Positions 29,181-33,419 of a stretch of 33,419 nt of DNA are shown one piece after another. The stretch is from Candidatus Saccharimonadota bacterium (lineage in GTDB: Bacteria; Patescibacteriota; Saccharimonadia; Saccharimonadales; Saccharimonadaceae), in contig JAFUCF010000028.1 in NCBI GenBank assembly GCA_017459845.1, positions 1 through 33,419 on the forward strand, written 5' to 3'. Every line of letters starts with the position of its first letter. Within the stretch, counting starts at the first letter, position 1. Both the position numbers and the translations under genes were made by a program. Below the pieces are notes generated by a model. The model was not told where the DNA came from. It did no database searches and saw only the letters and a list, made by a program, of their open reading frames with translations.

Positions 29181-32072
29181 ATGCCGAGATATCAGACCTA
29201 TGGTCAGTATGACGCTAAAACAGATGAGTTTCCGGATAGTGCGGAGAAGGTTTTGCGTGCAAATGAGGAGGCGGCGAGCGACGATATTTATAATGATGAC
29301 GGCGCGCTTAATGATGGCATAGGCAACAATGGTGAGAAGCCTGGCGTTGAAGAACAGACTAAAACTAGCACGGCAGAGCGGGCTAATAAGAGAGAGGGGT
29401 TGTATCGTGGTGCGGTAGAAGCGGCAGTGGCGCTTAATGGGGCTAAGGGTAAGAGCAGCGGCGGGAGCTTTATGAAAACGCGCGTCCCGATTTTTGCGAT
29501 TATTGCGATAATCGGCGGTATGTTGGTTGGCGTGGGGTTTTCACAAGTGATGATGCCCTTCCACGTGATTGAGTCTTTGACGGAAATGACAGATGGCTCG
29601 TTTACGGCGCGGTCGGCTAGGATGCCGAAATTAGTACGGTGGATGTTTAATATGGAGGGGGAAACTAAATACACTACCGAGATTAAAGGGTTGTTTGGTT
29701 CTTCTACGACGAGATTTCGGCGCTCAGTAAACTCCGAGCGGACTAAAAGTAGACTGGCTGCAGAAGGTGTAGAGGTGGACACGAGCGGGGGAAATACCGT
29801 ACTTAAATACCGGCAAGCCGATGGTACAGTGCGCACTGTGACGGCGGATGAGTACGCTGCGGTCTATAGAGAGGATGCAGAATTTAGAAACAAAATGAAC
29901 CGGGGGGCGCGAAGTTTTTTGGGTAGAATTGCGGCGCACATCGATGTCACGGTGGCAAACTTTTTAAATAGCCATAACCTAACGAAAAATCTATTTGCGG
30001 GGTGGATAAACAAGGTCTATGATGCGGAGGGGCAGACGGCGCGGCTGCATGATGTGATTGAAGCTAGAAAGCCAACTACGGCTGGAAATATAGATGAGCA
30101 AACGGCCAAAACGGTTGGCGATGAAAGTGGCACAGAAACTGTGCCGGGCGAACAAAGGAAAATTAGTGCTGGCCAAGACGCTGATACGCTGCGTAGAAGT
30201 TATGCTGATATGATTAACGACATTGCGGGGATTACGACGAGTGCGGTTTGTGGGGCGGCGGCAGTGGCGTCGGCGGTGACGGCGGCGAAGCTGGTAATTG
30301 CTTTTGAGAATGCAAGAGGCGCGTTTTCGGCGTTAGCCGAATCGGTGGATAAGGTGAAGGCTGGGTATGGGAATGAATCTCCGATTAATGCCTCGGCTAA
30401 TTTGATGGTACAAAAAGATAGTAATGGGCTGACGATGCTCCAGTCTGAGCAAATGAAATGGGCTCTCTCGGGCGGAATATATACTCCAAATAAGGAAGCA
30501 GAGGATGTAAAACTATTTAGCACAGATGCAATTATGAAAAGCGATTTGCTAGGCGGGATAAGCACGAGCGCTAATATGATTATGGGTTGCGCGATTGCCA
30601 ATATAGCGACGGCGGCAGTTTCTCTTGTGGCGAATATTGCTACGCTCGGCACGTTCTCTGTCGGGAAGCTTGCGATTAGTATTGGGGTTGGCGTTGGGGC
30701 TTCTGTTGCAGTAAGTGCCCTGACAGAAATGTTAGTTAAAAATGCAAAATCGGATTTTTGTACAGAAGTAGCTGGGCCAAATAGTGGTGCATGTGTGTAT
30801 CTTGGCGCGGTCAAATATAATGGTGGTAATTTCCAAGAAGGTGGTGGTACTCCGGCAACAAAGGCTAAGGCGGAGGAATTCTTTGATAGCTATAAAGTGG
30901 CATTAGCGGATGAGGCAGAGTTAGTACGCGAGACAAAAAATCCGTTTGATACATCTTCTTCACACACATTTCTTGGCTCGATTATGTCTAAACTATCATT
31001 ACTGGCCATAGAAATGCCGAGCCTGACTTCTGCCGCCTCAGCGCTGACTAATTTAGCGACGGCGTCATTTTCTAGTTTGATGCCAGCGGCTTCGGCGGTA
31101 GAGAAGGTATCTTATTTTGCCAACCAAATGCGAGATGATTGTGAAAACTTAAAGTTTGGTAGTATTCAGGCGATTGGCGATGCGTCTTGCGAGGTGCTTT
31201 ATATTACGGATCAAGAGGCCTCGCGCGCATTAGATCCAGAAGAAGTGTTTGTATTCTTAAATAATAATGGCTCCTTCAAGAAAGATGCTAATGGCAATAT
31301 ATTGAAACAAGATAAAAATGGGAAGTCTACTGATTCTGCGGATGGCGTAGAAATAATAGAGCCAGATTCCATGCTTGGGAAGTTTATTGCTTATTGCGAT
31401 TATCGCAGTTCCCCGTTTGGGCAGATAGACCAAAATATTATGACCGCCGAATCGCAAACTACAGATAGTACGGTACTTGGTGGGTTGCTTAATGCCATCC
31501 CGATTCTTGGTGATATTTTACAAATATTTGAGGGTGAAAAACAAATCGTGACAATTGGCTGGAGTTCCGGTGCAAACTGTGTAGCGCGCGGCGAAGCTCA
31601 AGATAAAAAATTAGAGGTTGTATCACTAGATTCGAATGGCGAAGCAACAACGAGCTTCACAGACATTAATCTTGAGTCTTGGGATGAATTTATGAAGTAT
31701 GCTCAAAGCTATGTAGCGGACGATCGTTATATGCAAACTTCTTCGCAAGATTACATCTCGCCGGTACAGCTGTTTGCCGAAGAACAAGGGCTGGTAGTAT
31801 CGGATAACGAGTTATCTTTTGTGGACTATCTTGCGAAATACACGGGCTATACGCCAGAAAATATGCAGATTGCGCTGAATGAGGTGGAATATTGGGCTTA
31901 TATCGCACAATATGAGCCAGAGGGTAAGGGGCCGCTTGTAGCACCAGAGGCTGAGGATGCTATATACGATTTTAGTAATCCAGAAGTCTTTGAAGAGTAT
32001 ACGTATGTTGCCGTACGGCCGGAGTATGTGGTGTACGATGAAACGCGGAATCGAACAATTATGACGGCGTAA
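29181..32072 (+). CDS. 963-residue orphan membrane protein
   Basis: I do not recognise a family. Residues 1-95 are acidic and polar, probably cytoplasmic. Residues 102-125 form a membrane helix (RVPIFAIIAIIGGMLVGVGF). Residues 130-345 are polar and probably extracytoplasmic. Alanine/glycine-rich hydrophobic segments follow at about 351-375, 462-488 and 495-517 (VGKLAISIGVGVGASVAVSA), with a further one near 770 (LLNAIPILGDILQIF). The remaining C-terminal part is polar, Asp/Glu-rich and contains several cysteines (DDCENL, ASCEVL, AYCDYR, GANCVA) that could pair outside the cell. The mixture of a single anchor, long soluble parts and internal hydrophobic clusters recalls secretion-channel or contact-dependent proteins, but this is only an impression. 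It is transcribed alone from a leaderless promoter. Confidence 0.85.
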   Translation: MPRYQTYGQYDAKTDEFPDSAEKVLRANEEAASDDIYNDDGALNDGIGNNGEKPGVEEQTKTSTAERANKREGLYRGAVEAAVALNGAKGKSSGGSFMKTRVPIFAIIAIIGGMLVGVGFSQVMMPFHVIESLTEMTDGSFTARSARMPKLVRWMFNMEGETKYTTEIKGLFGSSTTRFRRSVNSERTKSRLAAEGVEVDTSGGNTVLKYRQADGTVRTVTADEYAAVYREDAEFRNKMNRGARSFLGRIAAHIDVTVANFLNSHNLTKNLFAGWINKVYDAEGQTARLHDVIEARKPTTAGNIDEQTAKTVGDESGTETVPGEQRKISAGQDADTLRRSYADMINDIAGITTSAVCGAAAVASAVTAAKLVIAFENARGAFSALAESVDKVKAGYGNESPINASANLMVQKDSNGLTMLQSEQMKWALSGGIYTPNKEAEDVKLFSTDAIMKSDLLGGISTSANMIMGCAIANIATAAVSLVANIATLGTFSVGKLAISIGVGVGASVAVSALTEMLVKNAKSDFCTEVAGPNSGACVYLGAVKYNGGNFQEGGGTPATKAKAEEFFDSYKVALADEAELVRETKNPFDTSSSHTFLGSIMSKLSLLAIEMPSLTSAASALTNLATASFSSLMPAASAVEKVSYFANQMRDDCENLKFGSIQAIGDASCEVLYITDQEASRALDPEEVFVFLNNNGSFKKDANGNILKQDKNGKSTDSADGVEIIEPDSMLGKFIAYCDYRSSPFGQIDQNIMTAESQTTDSTVLGGLLNAIPILGDILQIFEGEKQIVTIGWSSGANCVARGEAQDKKLEVVSLDSNGEATTSFTDINLESWDEFMKYAQSYVADDRYMQTSSQDYISPVQLFAEEQGLVVSDNELSFVDYLAKYTGYTPENMQIALNEVEYWAYIAQYEPEGKGPLVAPEAEDAIYDFSNPEVFEEYTYVAVRPEYVVYDETRNRTIMTA

Positions 32073-32074
32073 AA

Positions 32075-32095
32075 AGAGCCGCTTTTTGCGGCTCT
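32075..32095. terminator. Bidirectional terminator between the 963-residue orphan and the GGDEF gene
   Basis: Stem AGAGCCGC with GCGGCTCT, loop T5. The T tail is better on the minus strand. Confidence 0.75.
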
Positions 32096-32107
32096 CTAAG
32101 GTACTTT

Positions 32108-33172
32108 TTACATCCGATTTCTGCGATCGTTCTTTTCTTTGCGGTAATATTCTGCTTTCTTTTTATACATCATGGTTTCTGCGTTATGGATTAAGGTAGT
32201 CATAGACAGACGATCTATTTTGCAACTATCCCATCCGACTGAAATGTGATACCCCTTGCTTTCAATGTTTGCGACGAGTATTCTGACTTCGGCTTTGATA
32301 TCGTCACAATCGGGGATGAAAATGACAAACTCGTCGCCGCCAAAGCGATAAGAGTATTTCTTGCCGAATACCTCAACGATGCTCCTAGCAATACATTTTA
32401 GGAGCTCGTCGCCATACTTATGCCCGCGTATATCGTTTAGCCGTTTTAAGCCATTAGCATCTACGTAGACACAAGAAAGTGAATGGTCACATTGCTCTGG
32501 GATAGTGTAGAGATCTAACTCGTAAGCGTTGCGGTTGTTAAGCTCCGTGAGCTTATCAATACGGCTAACTTTTTTGAGTTGGGCTTCCATGATGTATCCT
32601 TTTACTTTAATGCGAGCGACAATGGTGCCGCTAGTCATGCCAAGTATGCCGAAGATTATTGCATCGATAATGTCATTCCCGAGTACGTTTCCAGTTTTAT
32701 ATTTAAGACATAAAACTATAAATACGAAAACGTGAATGACAATTACTAAAACCGAATGAATCGGCCGATGCACAAATAACATCGGTAAGAATACTAGCAT
32801 TACCATAAAGGTAACCGTTTTTTGGTCAGGATCAGTTATTGTACCGATTATTATTCCGTAGGTGAAGAAAATGAAATAAGAGATATAGACTAGTGGCATG
32901 ATTAAAACGCTATATCTCTTGGTAAACAATACTGAAGTAAGGAAGAGCGCAAAAGATACTAATGCGCCAATTCCATAAGCCGTTTGGTTCATGCGGACGC
33001 CCTCTACGAACATGGCAGAGATAAACATTGCGGTGATAAGGATGACAGCAAGAAATGAAACGGTGTTGACCATGATTCGGTTGTCTTCGTTACTTCTTGG
33101 AATTACAGTTTCTTCGTACTCTTTTCGATCTACTCCTGCGAAAAGAATTAAGTTTTTAAATTTTTCATGCAT
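32108..33172 (-). CDS. Membrane-bound GGDEF protein (diguanylate cyclase)
   Basis: Predicted to make the second messenger cyclic di-GMP. The 354 residues have about six membrane helices (34-56, 65-84, 89-110, 119-135, 140-157, 168-188) forming a sensor-like bundle. A short linker helix and a GGDEF domain (about 203-345) follow. Seen in the domain: DKLTELNNRNAYELD (206-220), metal-binding Asp238 in VYVDANGLKRLND, and the signature RFGGDEF with GGDEF at 278-282, all intact, so it looks active. The RxxD inhibitory site that should lie five residues before GGDEF is absent. It has a normal promoter, a leader and AAGGGGG before the ATG. No phosphodiesterase or PilZ receptor is in the window. It neighbours a probable insertion sequence. 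Confidence 0.92.
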   Translation of the reverse strand: MHEKFKNLILFAGVDRKEYEETVIPRSNEDNRIMVNTVSFLAVILITAMFISAMFVEGVRMNQTAYGIGALVSFALFLTSVLFTKRYSVLIMPLVYISYFIFFTYGIIIGTITDPDQKTVTFMVMLVFLPMLFVHRPIHSVLVIVIHVFVFIVLCLKYKTGNVLGNDIIDAIIFGILGMTSGTIVARIKVKGYIMEAQLKKVSRIDKLTELNNRNAYELDLYTIPEQCDHSLSCVYVDANGLKRLNDIRGHKYGDELLKCIARSIVEVFGKKYSYRFGGDEFVIFIPDCDDIKAEVRILVANIESKGYHISVGWDSCKIDRLSMTTLIHNAETMMYKKKAEYYRKEKNDRRNRM

Positions 33173-33232
33173 TTAAACCCCCTTTGCAGATATGGATGTA
33201 AAAGAACAAAGGGCCTTTTAAGCCCGTAGTTC

Positions 33233-33261
33233 ATTTTAGCATGAAAAGAATAAAAAGTAAA
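33233..33261 (-). promoter_or_regulatory. Promoter of the GGDEF gene
   Basis: On the minus strand, TTTACT (33261-33256), a 17-bp spacer and TAAAAT (33238-33233). The leader of about 55 nt begins with a small GGGC/GCCC hairpin. Confidence 0.65.
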
Positions 33262-33283
33262 GTACTTTTGGGGCATATTGTTA

Positions 33284-33332
33284 TTAACTTATGATAATGT
33301 CACCATATATATTAACTTATTAAAATGTCACC
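33284..33332. mobile_element. Probable left end of an insertion sequence (tandem terminal repeats)
   Basis: Two 21-bp direct repeats (33284-33304 and 33312-33332) match at 19 of 21 positions and both end in ATGTCACC. An inverted copy of that end, GGTGACAT, lies at 33383-33390 at the start of the following open frame. Multiple subterminal repeats of this kind are typical transposase-binding sites. The other end lies beyond the window. Confidence 0.5.
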
Positions 33333-33388
33333 CTCCACTAGTTAAAATATTATTTAGAACATTAACTAATAATTAGCAGAAAGGTGAC

Positions 33389-33419
33389 ATGGAGACATTA
33401 TACACCATGAATGAATTAA
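33389..33419 (+). CDS. Start of a probable transposase (partial, runs off the window)
   Basis: Only ten codons are visible, METLYTMNEL, beginning 57 nt after the second terminal repeat. ATG 33407 in the same frame is an alternative start, with GGAGA upstream. The short MNEL-type opening resembles helix-turn-helix transposases that begin just inside the terminal repeats, but ten residues cannot identify a family. Confidence 0.35.
   Translation, partial: METLYTMNEL

Noticed and set aside
29181-32072. VirB6/TrbL-like secretion channel
   Set aside because: The hydrophobic clusters are suggestive but no family motif is visible and no VirB4 or VirD4 gene is nearby.

Overview
The window looks like chromosomal DNA from a small-genome bacterium of the Candidate Phyla Radiation, most likely Candidatus Saccharibacteria (TM7). 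This is an inference from several traits. The standard genetic code fits every gene. Genes are tightly packed in short divergent and convergent units. Many genes have a -10 box almost touching the start codon and no Shine-Dalgarno site. Two Asn/Thr/Ser-rich surface proteins carry FISUMP and InlB-type repeat domains. The rpsB-tsf / frr neighbourhood lacks pyrH. No marker gene such as 16S is present to prove the assignment.

Layout. 1-5240: two tandem surface-protein genes, each with a poly-G tract at its 5' end (10 G inside the predicted signal-peptide start of the first; 9 G inside the promoter spacer of the second), followed by tandem hairpin terminators. 5241-9047: proS, a CPBP protease and an RseP-type site-2 protease, all on the minus strand, with three long imperfect palindromes around rseP. 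9048-11432: tsf and rpsB (minus) back to back with rpmE (L31) and frr (plus). 11474-13656: a membrane-anchored rhodanese/thioredoxin-like fusion divergent from a YbhN/MprF-type flippase-like membrane protein. 13698-14881: an 85-residue orphan with a structured leader and a LiaF-like membrane protein. 14882-15183: a 54-bp direct repeat pair and a nest of hairpins. 15184-16994: tRNA-Val(CAC) divergent from prfA-prmC. 17015-20706: htrA, an orphan membrane protein, lepB and dus (minus). 20743-25054: gpsA, a UvrD-type helicase/nuclease and a zinc-ribbon miniprotein. 25097-27012: a TrmA/RlmD-type methyltransferase and a histidine phosphatase (minus). 27031-32072: a MacB-like ABC ATPase and permease, then a 963-residue orphan membrane protein. 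32108-33172: a membrane GGDEF protein. 33284-33419: what looks like the left end of an insertion sequence with the start of its transposase.

How it fits together. Much of the window serves the cell envelope and protein export (lepB, htrA, rseP, CPBP, LiaF-like, YbhN-like, ABC exporter, the rhodanese fusion). The rest is core translation (proS, rpsB, tsf, rpmE, frr, prfA, prmC, tRNA-Val, dus). The most interesting part is the surface-protein pair. One gene appears to be switchable by reading frame and the other by promoter spacing. Their last FISUMP domains differ in a scattered set of codons within an otherwise nearly identical 160-bp block, a pattern expected of a diversified binding face. 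Promoter architecture is a second theme: extended -10 boxes (TGnTATAAT) 6-9 nt from the ATG, and divergent gene pairs whose promoters overlap or are palindromic.
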